Part shown: one piece after another, positions 42,528 through 51,572 of the stretch
How positions within the stretch are numbered: position 1 is the stretch's first letter
How the letters are laid out: each line of letters opens with the position of its first letter
Assembly: GCA_041859875.1 (NCBI GenBank)
Contig: JBFLFY010000001.1
Span: 1-64,000 of the forward strand
Direction: 5' to 3'
DNA: 64,000 nt
DNA from: Thermocaproicibacter sp041859875
GTDB lineage: Bacteria > Bacillota > Clostridia > Oscillospirales > Acutalibacteraceae
Made by a program: the position numbers and the translations under genes
Notes under the pieces: generated by a model
The model's database searches: none
Told to the model about the DNA's origin: nothing
Seen by the model: the letters and a program-made list of their open reading frames with translations, nothing else

Positions 42528-43562
42528 ATGAAAAGCTTCAGCGAGAGCTATAAAGAAGCCGGGGTAGACGTTACTGCGGGGTACCGAGCGGTTGAACTGA
42601 TGAAAAGCCATGTGGAGCGCACCAAAATACCGGGGGTAGTTTCCGGAATCGGCGGCTTTGGCGGCCTCTTCCAGCCCAATCTTTCGGGCATGAAAACTCC
42701 GGTCTTTGTCAGTGGAACGGATGGCGTGGGCACAAAATTAAAAATTGCTTTCTTAATGGGGAAACACAGCACGGTTGGCATTGACTGCGTAGCCATGTGT
42801 GTGAACGATGTTGTCTGCTGCGGGGCAAAGCCTCTGTTCTTTCTCGATTACCTTGCCGTAGGCAAAAATGACCCAGAAACGGTTGCCAGCATTGTGGGCG
42901 GCGTTGCCGAGGGCTGTGTTCAGTCCGGATGCGCGCTTGTTGGCGGCGAAACAGCCGAGATGCCTGGCTTTTACCCGGTTGGCGAATATGACCTGGCCGG
43001 GTTCTCCGTTGGCGTGGTAGACCGGGAAAAGATTCTTGACGGTTCTGCCATACAGCCGGGTGACGCACTTGTTGGCCTGCAGTCTTCCGGTTTGCACTCC
43101 AACGGATTTTCACTGGTGCGTAAAATTTTTGGAGTGAATGAAAAGAAACTCAGCCAGCAGATTCCAGAACTTGGCCGTACTCTTGGCGAAGAGCTGCTGA
43201 CTCCGACGAAAATTTATGTAAAGCCCGTCTTGAAGCTGATGGAGCAGGTGAAGGTTAAAGCCGCTTCCCACATTACAGGCGGCGGATTTTACGAAAACGT
43301 GCCGCGTATGCTCAAAGAGGGTGTCACGGCAAAAATTGAAAAAAATGCCCTGCCGAAGATGCCGATTTTCCCGCTGCTGCAGAAAACCGGGAATATTCCG
43401 GAGCACGATATGTACAACACATTTAATATGGGCATTGGGATGTGCCTTGCCGTTGCAAAAGAGGATGCAAACCGCGCGGTGGAAGTGCTGAAAAAGGAAG
43501 GTCAGCCGGCAGCTGTCATCGGTGAAATTACAGCCGGGGAAAAGGGCGTAGTTTTATGCTGA
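42528..43562 (+). CDS. purM: Phosphoribosylformylglycinamidine cyclo-ligase (AIR synthetase)
   Basis: ATP-dependent ring closure of FGAM to AIR. 344 residues with the PurM landmarks YKEAGVDVTAGYRAVELMK, FVSGTDGVGTKLKIAF (ATP site) and ALVGGETAEMPGFY. CGGAGGG precedes the ATG. It overlaps purN by 7 nt. Confidence 0.97.
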   Translation: MKSFSESYKEAGVDVTAGYRAVELMKSHVERTKIPGVVSGIGGFGGLFQPNLSGMKTPVFVSGTDGVGTKLKIAFLMGKHSTVGIDCVAMCVNDVVCCGAKPLFFLDYLAVGKNDPETVASIVGGVAEGCVQSGCALVGGETAEMPGFYPVGEYDLAGFSVGVVDREKILDGSAIQPGDALVGLQSSGLHSNGFSLVRKIFGVNEKKLSQQIPELGRTLGEELLTPTKIYVKPVLKLMEQVKVKAASHITGGGFYENVPRMLKEGVTAKIEKNALPKMPIFPLLQKTGNIPEHDMYNTFNMGIGMCLAVAKEDANRAVEVLKKEGQPAAVIGEITAGEKGVVLC

Positions 43563-44191
43563 ACATTGCCGTGCTCGTTTCCGGCGGAGGAACAAATCTG
43601 CAGGCACTGATTGATGCTGAAAAAAGTGGGAAAATCAAAAACGGAAAGATTGCCCTTGTCGTTTCCAGCAATACGAAGGCCTATGCCCTCAAGCGCGCAG
43701 AAAGCGCGGGCATTCCGGCCGAAATCCTGCTAAGACGCGGTTTTGCCAAGCAGGAAGCGTACGACGAGGCGCTTCTTGCCTTGCTGAACCGTTATCAGAT
43801 TGACCTTGTTGTACTGGCTGGTTTCATGACCATTATCAGTGAAAACGTTGTTTCCCATTATAAAAATAAAATCATCAATATTCACCCTTCGCTGATTCCG
43901 TCTTTCTGCGGCCCGGGATATTTTGGCCTGCGCGTACATGAAGAGGCTTTGAAACGCGGCGTAAAAGTGACCGGTGCAACCGTGCATTTCGTCAATGAAG
44001 TGTGCGACGGCGGGCCTATTATTCTACAGAAAGCCGTAGCGGTTCAGGAAAATGACACTCCGCAGATCCTTCAGCGCCGTGTGATGGAGCAGGCAGAGTG
44101 GAAACTGCTGCCCAGAGCAGTTTCCCTTTTCTGCGAAAACAGGCTGGAAGTAGCGGACGGAAAAGTGAACATCAAGGAGGAAGAAAAGTGA
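43556..44191 (+). CDS. purN: Phosphoribosylglycinamide formyltransferase
   Basis: Transfers formyl from 10-formyl-THF to GAR. 211 residues; the N-terminal VLVSGGGTNLQALID is the PurN phosphate-binding start. The catalytic region is LAGFMTIISENVV ... NIHPSLIPSFCGPGYFG, with the Asn-His pair followed by VNEVCDGGPIILQKAV and its catalytic Asp. It starts within purM and its stop overlaps the next gene (GTGA). Confidence 0.96.
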   Translation: MLNIAVLVSGGGTNLQALIDAEKSGKIKNGKIALVVSSNTKAYALKRAESAGIPAEILLRRGFAKQEAYDEALLALLNRYQIDLVVLAGFMTIISENVVSHYKNKIINIHPSLIPSFCGPGYFGLRVHEEALKRGVKVTGATVHFVNEVCDGGPIILQKAVAVQENDTPQILQRRVMEQAEWKLLPRAVSLFCENRLEVADGKVNIKEEEK

Positions 44192-44907
44192 AACGTGATA
44201 CAATCGAACAGGCTCTTGGAACGAATACTTACCCAGGGCGCGGCATTCTCCTTGGCACAAGTGCAGACGGCGAAAACGCAGTAGCTGCATATTTCATTAT
44301 GGGGCGCAGTGAAAACAGCCGCAACCGCATTTTTGTGGAGGATGGAACCGGTCTGCGCACTCAGGCATTTGACCCTTCCAAAATGTCAGATCCTTCTTTA
44401 ATTATCTATTCGCCTGTGCGTGTGCTGGGGCATACAACCATTGTAACAAACGGCGACCAGACCGACACAGTGTACGATGCACTTTCACAGGGGCGCACTT
44501 TTGAAGATGCTTTGCGAACCCGCACTTTTGAACCTGACAGGCCCAATTTCACGCCGCGTATTTCCGGCCTTTTGGAAGTGGGAGGACGCCTTCGCTTCCG
44601 CCTTTCCATTCTGAAAAGCGGCGACGCTGAAGGAAAATGTGTGCAGCGTTTCTTTTATGAATACGACGCGCCGGCTGCCGGGGAAGGCCGCCTGATTCAC
44701 ACCTACATGGGTGACGGCAATCCGCTTCCGTCGTTTGAAGGGGAGCCAACCGCTGTTATACTGGATGGTACTTTTGATGAGTTTTCCCAAAACCTTTGGA
44801 ATACGCTGAATGCGGACAATAAAGTTTCCCTTTTTGTCCGTTCTATCAACCTCAAAACGGAAGAAACGGAAACCCGCATCTTTAACAAAAACGTCCGGAA
44901 CGCTTGA
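44188..44907 (+). CDS. IMP cyclohydrolase (PurO-like)
   Basis: Closes FAICAR to IMP, the last purine step. The 239-residue product belongs to the IMP_cyclohyd/PurO type found in archaea and many clostridia: TNTYPGRGILLGTSADGENA at the start, then AYFIMGRSENSRNRIF and SLIIYSPVRVLGHTTIVTNG. Start GTG (44188) follows AGGAGG by 7 bp and overlaps purN by 4 nt. The PurO call is from recollected family patterns. It sits directly before a PurH that has no cyclohydrolase domain, which supports the role. Confidence 0.9.
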   Translation: MKRDTIEQALGTNTYPGRGILLGTSADGENAVAAYFIMGRSENSRNRIFVEDGTGLRTQAFDPSKMSDPSLIIYSPVRVLGHTTIVTNGDQTDTVYDALSQGRTFEDALRTRTFEPDRPNFTPRISGLLEVGGRLRFRLSILKSGDAEGKCVQRFFYEYDAPAAGEGRLIHTYMGDGNPLPSFEGEPTAVILDGTFDEFSQNLWNTLNADNKVSLFVRSINLKTEETETRIFNKNVRNA

Positions 44908-44932
44908 AAATAAATGACAGGGGGAATTCTTT

Positions 44933-46111
44933 ATGGCAAACGAATTGATGCTGAAATATGGCTGTAACCCAAACCAGAAGCCTGCCCGCATTTTTATGAA
45001 AAACGGCGGCAGCCTTCCGCTGCAGGTACTGAACGGCCGGCCGGGGTATATTAATTTTATGGATGCCCTCAACAGCTGGCAGCTTGTAAAAGAGCTGAAG
45101 CAGGCAACGGGGCTTCCTGCCGCCGCATCGTTTAAGCATGTTAGCCCGGCAGGTGCGGCCGTTGGCGTAGAGCTTTCCGACACAATGCGGAAAATTTGCT
45201 TCGTGGATGATATGGAACTTTCTCCGATTGCAGGAGCATACGCAATGGCGCGCGGTGCTGACCGGATGTCTTCTTACGGCGATTTTGCGGCGCTTTCGGA
45301 TGTCTGTGACAAAGAAACGGCTCTTCTGCTGAAACGTGAAGTTTCTGATGGAATTATAGCGCCGGGCTATACCGACGATGCCCTTGAAATTTTGAAAAAG
45401 AAACGCAGGGGAAGCTACAACGTAATTCAGATTGACCCGGGCTACAAACCGGAACCCGTGGAGCACAAGGATGTTTTCGGCATCACATTTGAGCAGGGAC
45501 GCAATGAATCTGTGATTGATGCTTCCCTTTTGAACAATATTGTAACGAAGAATAAAATCCTTTCGGAAGACGCAAAGCGCAATCTCCTGATTTCGCTCAT
45601 TACGCTGAAATATACGCAGTCCAACTCCGTCTGCTATGTAAAAGACGGCAAAACAATCGGCGTAGGTGCGGGGCAGCAGTCGCGGATTCACTGCACCCGC
45701 CTTGCGGGCAATAAGGCAGACACCTGGCTTCTCCGCCAGCACCCGAAGGTGATAAGCCTTCCATTTAAGGACGGAATTCATCGCCCAGACCGCGACAATA
45801 CCATTGACGTTTATCTTTCTGACGATTCCATGGATGTGCTGGCCGATGGCATTTGGGAGCAGTTCTTTACGAAAAAACCGGAACCGCTTACGCGCGACGA
45901 GAAGAAAGAGTGGCTTGCAAAGCAGACCGGTGTTTCCCTTGGTTCGGATGCATTTTTCCCCTTCGGCGACAACATTGAACGCGCACATCGTTCCGGCGTC
46001 AGCTATATTGCTCAGCCGGGCGGTTCTATCCGCGATGACAATGTAATAGAAACCTGCGATAAATATGGAATGACAATGGCTTTCACCGGCCTGCGTCTGT
46101 TCCATCACTGA
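44933..46111 (+). CDS. AICAR transformylase (stand-alone, PurH C-terminal domain)
   Basis: Formylates AICAR with 10-formyl-THF. The 392 residues start at the AICARFT part: LKYGCNPNQKPARIF, SFKHVSPAGAAVGV (catalytic Lys-His) and, near the end, SDAFFPFGDNIERAHRSGV and YIAQPGGSIRDDNVIE. The roughly 200-residue N-terminal IMP cyclohydrolase domain of bifunctional PurH is absent; the gene upstream fills that step. GGGGG is 8 bp before the ATG. Confidence 0.95.
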   Translation: MANELMLKYGCNPNQKPARIFMKNGGSLPLQVLNGRPGYINFMDALNSWQLVKELKQATGLPAAASFKHVSPAGAAVGVELSDTMRKICFVDDMELSPIAGAYAMARGADRMSSYGDFAALSDVCDKETALLLKREVSDGIIAPGYTDDALEILKKKRRGSYNVIQIDPGYKPEPVEHKDVFGITFEQGRNESVIDASLLNNIVTKNKILSEDAKRNLLISLITLKYTQSNSVCYVKDGKTIGVGAGQQSRIHCTRLAGNKADTWLLRQHPKVISLPFKDGIHRPDRDNTIDVYLSDDSMDVLADGIWEQFFTKKPEPLTRDEKKEWLAKQTGVSLGSDAFFPFGDNIERAHRSGVSYIAQPGGSIRDDNVIETCDKYGMTMAFTGLRLFHH

Positions 46112-46135
46112 TTTGGAAGCAGGAGGGCATAAGCT

Positions 46136-47395
46136 GTGAAAATACTTGTGATTGGCGGCGGCGGACGTGAACACGCCATTGTACGCAAACTGAAAGAAAG
46201 CCCCAAAGTTACGGAATTGTACTGTGCGCCGGGCAACGGCGGCATTTCACGCGATGCGGAATGCGTTCCAATTTCGGCGTCGGACATTTCCGGTGTCCTG
46301 AAATTTGCCAAGGAAAAGGCGATCGACCTTGTTTTTGTGGCGCCCGATGACCCGCTTGCCGCCGGTATGGTTGACGCGCTTGAAAAAGCGGGCATCCGTG
46401 CGTTCGGCCCAACCGCAAAGGCTGCGCAGATTGAAAGCAGCAAAGTCTTTTCCAAGGGGCTCATGAAAAAATATCATATTCCCACGGCGGAGTATGAAGT
46501 TTTTGACGACCCGCAGAAGGTGCTTGGCTTTATCCGTTCCAAAGGAAAATACCCGGCTGTTATCAAGGCGGATGGCTTGGCACTCGGCAAGGGTGTTATC
46601 ATTGCGGAAGATTACGCGCAGGCGGAAAACGCCGTCAAGACCATCATGGAAGATAAAAAATTCGGTGCTTCCGGCAACCGCGTTGTTGTGGAGGAGTTTC
46701 TTACAGGGCCTGAGGTTTCCATCCTCGCATTCACAGACGGCAAATGCGTAAAGCCGATGGTTTCTTCCAAAGACCATAAACGCGCGCTGGATGGCGGCAA
46801 GGGCCTCAATACCGGCGGCATGGGAACCATTAGTCCAAATCCCTATTACACGCCGCAGATTGCCGAAACCTGTATGCAAACGATTTTTCTGCCCACCATC
46901 CGTGCCATGAATGCGGAAGGCAGGCCGTTCAAAGGCTGCCTGTATTTTGGCCTGATGCTTACGCCGGATGGCCCGAAAGTTATCGAATACAATTCCCGCT
47001 TTGGGGACCCGGAAACACAGGTCATCCTGCCGCGGCTGAAAACCGATTTTGTGGAGATTTTAGAAGCAGTTGTTGACGGAAAGCTGGAGCAGCAGCCCAT
47101 TGAGTGGAGCGAGGAAGCCTGCGCCTGCGTAGTGATGGCTTCGGGCGGCTATCCGCTTTCGTACCGAAAAGGCATCGAGATTACCGGCCTTGACGAAAAC
47201 GGCCAGATTCCGGGCGCGGCGGTCTACCATGCTGGGACGGAATGGAAAGACGGAAAATTTTATACCAGCGGCGGCCGTGTACTCGGTGTTACAGCGCTTG
47301 GCGCAAATCTGCCGGAAGCGCTGAAAAAAGCTTATGCCGGGGTAGAGAAAATTCATTTTGACGGCGCCCACTTCCGACACGACATCGGAACATGA
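46136..47395 (+). CDS. purD: Phosphoribosylamine-glycine ligase
   Basis: GAR synthetase of 419 residues with an ATP-grasp fold. The start VKILVIGGGGREHAIVRKL is the PurD signature, followed by the ATP-grasp elements YPAVIKADGLALGKGVII and FGDPETQVILPRL. Start GTG at 46136 has AGGAGGG 8 bp upstream. Last gene of the purine block; a terminator follows. Confidence 0.97.
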   Translation: MKILVIGGGGREHAIVRKLKESPKVTELYCAPGNGGISRDAECVPISASDISGVLKFAKEKAIDLVFVAPDDPLAAGMVDALEKAGIRAFGPTAKAAQIESSKVFSKGLMKKYHIPTAEYEVFDDPQKVLGFIRSKGKYPAVIKADGLALGKGVIIAEDYAQAENAVKTIMEDKKFGASGNRVVVEEFLTGPEVSILAFTDGKCVKPMVSSKDHKRALDGGKGLNTGGMGTISPNPYYTPQIAETCMQTIFLPTIRAMNAEGRPFKGCLYFGLMLTPDGPKVIEYNSRFGDPETQVILPRLKTDFVEILEAVVDGKLEQQPIEWSEEACACVVMASGGYPLSYRKGIEITGLDENGQIPGAAVYHAGTEWKDGKFYTSGGRVLGVTALGANLPEALKKAYAGVEKIHFDGAHFRHDIGT

Positions 47396-47417
47396 GGCTC
47401 AAAGCAAAACAAGGCAA

Positions 47418-47456
47418 AAAAAGATCCTGGAGCTTAAAAAACTCCAGGACTTTTTT
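47418..47456. terminator. Bidirectional terminator between purD and the convergent minus-strand genes
   Basis: An 8-bp stem TCCTGGAG/CTCCAGGA with a 9-nt A-rich loop is followed by six T on the plus strand and by seven T on the minus strand (the AAAAAAA run at 47416-47422). Confidence 0.85.
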
Positions 47457-47464
47457 CATGCTTT

Positions 47465-47767
47465 TCAGCCTTCTGTAAGAGCCCTTGTGAGCCAAACGTC
47501 GGCTAAATCCATTGCTCGGTAAAGGCCGTCTTTTTCGCTGGCTTTCACAATCTGCTTGCGGTTGTTTACAGCCAGGTCGGTACGCATCAGCTGAATGGTT
47601 ACGCGGTCTGCTACGTCCATATCCTTTACCTTTTTCTTGTCCTTGATTGCAAGGCGGACAACATAGCGGTCTGCCATGCTTCCATAATAGAGCACATCGC
47701 CGCATCTTACAAGCGGCTTCCCTTTATAAGTAGGGAACTGCGGTTCTTTTTCAGTCGTTTTTTCCAT
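47465..47767 (-). CDS. Conserved small protein, unknown function
   Basis: A 100-residue soluble protein: KTTEKEPQFPTYKGKPLVRC, then YYGSMADRYVVRLAIKDKKK and a basic segment with VADRVTIQLMRTDLAVNNRK. Predicted beta-rich N-terminal part and a helical tail. I do not recognise the family. AGGAGG lies 9 bp before the ATG, and the gene lies 42 bp behind ireB, so the two are probably co-transcribed. Codon use is like the neighbours. Confidence 0.75.
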   Translation of the reverse strand: MEKTTEKEPQFPTYKGKPLVRCGDVLYYGSMADRYVVRLAIKDKKKVKDMDVADRVTIQLMRTDLAVNNRKQIVKASEKDGLYRAMDLADVWLTRALTEG

Positions 47768-47809
47768 TTGCGGTATCCTCCTGCCATAAGGGAGTTTCGC
47801 GGAGGACCG

Positions 47810-48055
47810 TTATTCTCCCAAATATGATTTTAACAGCACTTGCAGCAATTCATCACGGTCGATTCTGCGGATAAGACTGCGGGCGTTGTTATGCGTTGTA
47901 ATGTAAGTCGGGTCTTCCGAAAGAATATACCCAACAATTTGGTTAATGGGGTTATACCCCTTTTCCTTCAGGGCATCGTAAACCGTGGTAAGAATCTTTT
48001 TAATATTCTCTTCGCGGTCACCGCCGAGCGAAAACGTCATCGTCTTATCTAGCAT
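47810..48055 (-). CDS. ireB: IreB family regulatory phosphoprotein (UPF0297)
   Basis: An 81-residue protein with the IreB/YrzL core: DKTMTFSLGGDREENIKKIL, YDALKEKGYNPINQIVGYIL and LSEDPTYITTHNNARSLIRR, which is essentially the whole family. In Enterococcus IreB is phosphorylated by the Ser/Thr kinase IreK and lowers cephalosporin resistance. The ATG at 48055 has GGGAGG 7 bp upstream; a longer in-frame start does not have one. It has its own promoter (48078-48106). In Bacillus relatives the gene lies beside alaS and yrrK; here it lies behind pheT. Confidence 0.93.
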   Translation of the reverse strand: MLDKTMTFSLGGDREENIKKILTTVYDALKEKGYNPINQIVGYILSEDPTYITTHNNARSLIRRIDRDELLQVLLKSYLGE

Positions 48056-48077
48056 AGGAACACCTCCCGTAACGTTT

Positions 48078-48106
48078 ATCATACAACAGGCACTTGTTAA
48101 ATGCAA
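48078..48106 (-). promoter_or_regulatory. Promoter of ireB
   Basis: Minus strand: TTGCAT (48106-48101), 17-bp spacer, TATGAT (48083-48078), 23 bp before the start codon. Confidence 0.7.
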
Positions 48107-48127
48107 GAAATAATTTGTTAAGATTGA

Positions 48128-50509
48128 TTAAAGACGCAGCGCAGCGCCGATTTTTTCAAGTTCCTTCATGACCTTTTTCATCGCGCCGGAAACGTGTTCT
48201 TCCGTAAGAGTGCTGTCGCCGGAACGCAGGGTGACGCTGAATGCGACACTCTTTTTGCCGGATTCAATCTGTTCGCCTTTGTAGATATCGAAGAGCTTTA
48301 CATTTTCCAGCAGGTTCCCTGCACCTTTTCGAATCGCTTTTTCTAGCGTATTGACCGGGATGCTGTCGTCACACACGAGGGCAAGGTCACGTGAAACAGC
48401 CGGGAACTTCGGCAGCGGGGTGTAAGTTTTATCCAACTGTGCATGGCGGAACAGGGTATCCATGTCCAGTGTGAAGCTGTAAACGCGGCAGTCCATACCG
48501 TAGTTTGCAACAACTTTGGGGTGAATTTCACCGATTACGCCCAACTCGTCTTCACCGATGGTTAATTTTCCGCAGCGGCCGGGGTGGTAGCTGTATTCCT
48601 GTGCGGATTCAATTTCCCAGTCTGTAATGCCAAGGCGTTCCAGAAGCCCTTCTACCATTCCTTTTGCCGTGAAGAAATCTGCACCTTCTCCGTAAAGTCC
48701 GCAGACAAGTTTTGCTTTTTCTTCCGGAAGTTTTGTGCTGTCTTCATTCGGCAGGTAAACAGTAGCCAACTCGTACAGGCAGGCACAGTCGTTGCGGTTG
48801 TTGTAGTTGCGGGCCAGCACTTCCATCATAGAGGGGAGCGCTGTGGTGCGCATAATGGATGTGTCTTCACCGAGCGGGTTCGAAATGACGACTGACTTGC
48901 GCAGCGGAGAATTTGCGGGCATCAAAATTTTGTCATAATATTTTGGGCTGATAAACGAGTACGTCATTACTTGGCTTGCGCCGAGCGCAAGCATCGTGGT
49001 GCCAACTTTTTTGTCGAACTTCTGGCGTACGGTGTATTTGCCCTGTGCGCCGCCGCTAAGAGAGGTTCCCGGTATTTTATCATACCCATAAAAGCGTGCG
49101 ATTTCCTCGGAAATGTCCGCTTTATGCACAAGATCGGGGCGGAAAGTCGGAACAAGAATCTCGTCACCGTCAAAATCGCAGTCCAGTTTTTTCAGGATTG
49201 CCTTCATTTCATCGGTGGTAAGGGAAATATCGAGGAAACGGTTAATCCACTCAGTTTCCAAACGAATTCTGCGGCGGCCTTCTTTGTAGTTCTTTACAAC
49301 AATGGGTTCGTCGGTCACATCGCCGGCATCCAGCATTTCAACCAGTTCACAGGCGCGGTCAAGCGCAGGCAGACAGTTGCTCGGGTCAAGCCCTTTTTCG
49401 TACAGGCCGGAAGCTTCGGTGCGCATCCCAAGGCGGCGGGCCGTTTTGCGGATGGAAGGCCCGCTGAAGCAGGCGGATTCAAACACAATGGTCTTTGTGC
49501 CGCTTACAATTTCGCTGTTAGCGCCGCCCATAACACCTGCCGCGGCCACTGCTTTTTCCGCATCGGCAATGACAAGGTCGTTTTCGGTCAGCACATGGTC
49601 TGTAGCGTCTAACGTTTTGAGCGTTTCGCCTTTTGCCGCGCGGCGTACACAGATTTTATGGCCTGCAAGAGTGCTGTAGTCAAAAGAATGCATCGGCTGG
49701 CCGTATTCCAGCATCACATAGTTCGTAATGTCAACAATATTATTAATGGGGCGCACACCCATGGTACGGAGCCGTTCACGCATCCAGCGCGGGGAGGGCT
49801 TTACGCGTACGTTCTTTACAACGCGTGCGGAGTACAGAGAGCAAAGGTCCGGTGCTTTCACTTCCACACTGAGCAAATCAGCGCAGGAGCCGTGCCCGCC
49901 TTTTACGACCGGTGTGTGCAGTTTCAGCGGCTTGTTGAAGGTTGCCGCCGCCTCACGCGCCAAGCCAATCATGGAAAAGCAGTCCGGGCGGTTGTTGGTA
50001 ATTTCAAATTCAACCTTCATGTCGTTGAAGCCAAGTGCGTCGCAGATTGGCTCGCCAAGATGAATGTTTTCTTCCTGAAGCACAAAAATACCGTCTTCTA
50101 TGGCATAGGGGAAGTCGTGCTTTGTAAGCCCAAGTTCGCCAAGGGAGCAGAGCATACCGTTGCTTTCCAGGCCGCGCAGCTTGCCTTTTTTGATTTTCTT
50201 GCCGCCCGGCAGTGTGGAATTATGCAGCGCAACCGGAACAATATCGCCGACCTTCAGGTTCTGTGCGCCGGTGATAATCTGCAGCGGCTCGCCGGAACCC
50301 ACGTCAGTTTTCGTTATCCACAGATGGTTGGAGTCCGGGTGTTTTTCCAACGAAAGAATTTTGCCAACAACTACGTTGGTAATCTCTTCGCCTTCCCGTC
50401 CCCAGCATTCCACTTTGGAACCGCTCATCGTCATAGCCTCGGTAAAATCGCGGATTGGCATTTCGTCGAGCGGAACAAATTCTTTCAGCCATCTCATCGA
50501 AAGATTCAT
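48128..50509 (-). CDS. pheT: Phenylalanyl-tRNA synthetase beta subunit
   Basis: Editing and tRNA-binding subunit of the PheRS heterotetramer, 793 residues. It has the EMAP-like tRNA-binding domain (VVVGKILSLEKHPDSNHLWI, about 46-65), the B3/B4 editing region, B5 with PTFRPDLVHKADISEEIARF, and the C-terminal ferredoxin-like anticodon-binding domain (LPKFPAVSRDLALVCDD). ATG at 50509 has AGGAGG 10 bp upstream. It follows pheS by 15 bp; T-box control reaches it from the pheS leader. Confidence 0.97.
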   Translation of the reverse strand: MNLSMRWLKEFVPLDEMPIRDFTEAMTMSGSKVECWGREGEEITNVVVGKILSLEKHPDSNHLWITKTDVGSGEPLQIITGAQNLKVGDIVPVALHNSTLPGGKKIKKGKLRGLESNGMLCSLGELGLTKHDFPYAIEDGIFVLQEENIHLGEPICDALGFNDMKVEFEITNNRPDCFSMIGLAREAAATFNKPLKLHTPVVKGGHGSCADLLSVEVKAPDLCSLYSARVVKNVRVKPSPRWMRERLRTMGVRPINNIVDITNYVMLEYGQPMHSFDYSTLAGHKICVRRAAKGETLKTLDATDHVLTENDLVIADAEKAVAAAGVMGGANSEIVSGTKTIVFESACFSGPSIRKTARRLGMRTEASGLYEKGLDPSNCLPALDRACELVEMLDAGDVTDEPIVVKNYKEGRRRIRLETEWINRFLDISLTTDEMKAILKKLDCDFDGDEILVPTFRPDLVHKADISEEIARFYGYDKIPGTSLSGGAQGKYTVRQKFDKKVGTTMLALGASQVMTYSFISPKYYDKILMPANSPLRKSVVISNPLGEDTSIMRTTALPSMMEVLARNYNNRNDCACLYELATVYLPNEDSTKLPEEKAKLVCGLYGEGADFFTAKGMVEGLLERLGITDWEIESAQEYSYHPGRCGKLTIGEDELGVIGEIHPKVVANYGMDCRVYSFTLDMDTLFRHAQLDKTYTPLPKFPAVSRDLALVCDDSIPVNTLEKAIRKGAGNLLENVKLFDIYKGEQIESGKKSVAFSVTLRSGDSTLTEEHVSGAMKKVMKELEKIGAALRL

Positions 50510-50524
50510 TATAACTGCACCTCC

Positions 50525-51544
50525 TTAAAACTGGTTCAAGAACCGGACGTCATTTTCATAGAACAGACGCATATCGTCTATGCTGTACTTACGCATCACA
50601 AGGCGTTCAAGCCCCATGCCGAATGCAAAGCCGCTGTAGACTTCCGGGTCTATGCCGCAGTTGGAAAGCACCTTCGGGTGAACCATACCGCAGCCGAGAA
50701 TTTCTATCCAGCCTTCGCCTTTGCACAGGCGGCATCCTTTGCCGTGGCAGTTAAAGCACTGCACGTCAACTTCCGCAGAAGGCTCCGTAAACGGAAAATG
50801 GTGAGGGCGGAAACGGACAACGGAGTCTTCGCCGTACATACGCTTAATGATTGTCTCCAGCGTGCCTTTCAGGTTGGCAAACGTAATGCCTTTGTCAACG
50901 ACAAGGCCTTCAATCTGGTGGAAAAGCGGCGAATGTGTTGCGTCTACTTCGTCGGAACGGTAAACGCGGCCGGGGGAGATGATGCGGATCGGCGGTTTCT
51001 GCTTTTCCATAACACGCACCTGCACCGGGGAAGTTTGTGTGCGCAGAAGCACCTTGTCGTTAATATAGAAAGTGTCCTGCGTATCGCGCGCAGGGTGGTC
51101 TTTCGGGATGTTCAGCGCCTCAAAGTTGTAGTAGTCATATTCTACTTCCGGCCCACTTACAATGTCGAAACCGAGGCCGACAAAAATTTCCTTAATTTCG
51201 TCCAACTCAATACTCAGAGGATGCTTGTGGCCGAGCATCCGGCGTTTGCCGGGCATGGTGACGTCAATCTTTTCTTTTTGCAGCCTCTTGGCAGTTTCCG
51301 CTTCATGCAGTTCCGCCGCGCGGGAACTCAGTTCAGTGTTGATGCGCTCGCGGATCTGGTTTGCCAGCTGTCCAATAGCCGGGCGTTCTTCAGCAGAAAG
51401 TTTGCCCATCTGCTTTAAAATAGCTGTCAGTTCGCCTTTCTTGCCAAGGTAGCGGATGCGCAGGTCTTCCAGTGCCTGCTTATCGTTTGCATCATGCAGT
51501 TCGTGTTCCGCTTTTTCACGAATTGCCTCCAGCTTTTCTTTCAT
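50525..51544 (-). CDS. pheS: Phenylalanyl-tRNA synthetase alpha subunit
   Basis: Catalytic subunit, 339 residues: N-terminal coiled coil (about 1-80), then class II motifs with HPARDTQDTFYIND, LLRTQTSPVQVR and SPGRVYRSDEVDATHSP (motif 2). Motif 3 is FAFGMGLERLVM near the C-terminus. The segment CFNCHGKGCRLCKGEGWIE is the four-Cys insert that many PheS carry. ATG at 51544 with AAGGAAGG 7 bp upstream; the open frame upstream runs through the T-box and is not coding. Confidence 0.97.
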   Translation of the reverse strand: MKEKLEAIREKAEHELHDANDKQALEDLRIRYLGKKGELTAILKQMGKLSAEERPAIGQLANQIRERINTELSSRAAELHEAETAKRLQKEKIDVTMPGKRRMLGHKHPLSIELDEIKEIFVGLGFDIVSGPEVEYDYYNFEALNIPKDHPARDTQDTFYINDKVLLRTQTSPVQVRVMEKQKPPIRIISPGRVYRSDEVDATHSPLFHQIEGLVVDKGITFANLKGTLETIIKRMYGEDSVVRFRPHHFPFTEPSAEVDVQCFNCHGKGCRLCKGEGWIEILGCGMVHPKVLSNCGIDPEVYSGFAFGMGLERLVMRKYSIDDMRLFYENDVRFLNQF

Positions 51545-51572
51545 ACGGTTTCCTTCCTTCCGGGCGTATGTG

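Noticed and set aside
44882..46174. 430-codon open frame on the minus strand across the AICAR transformylase gene
   Set aside because: Shadow of a conserved enzyme; composition (Arg, Phe, Cys rich) and lack of a ribosome site argue against it.
49658..51418. 586-codon open frame on the plus strand across pheT and pheS
   Set aside because: It is antisense to two essential, well-recognised genes on the minus strand, has no ribosome site, and its residue make-up (His, Phe, Arg and Cys rich) is typical of a reverse-complement shadow.
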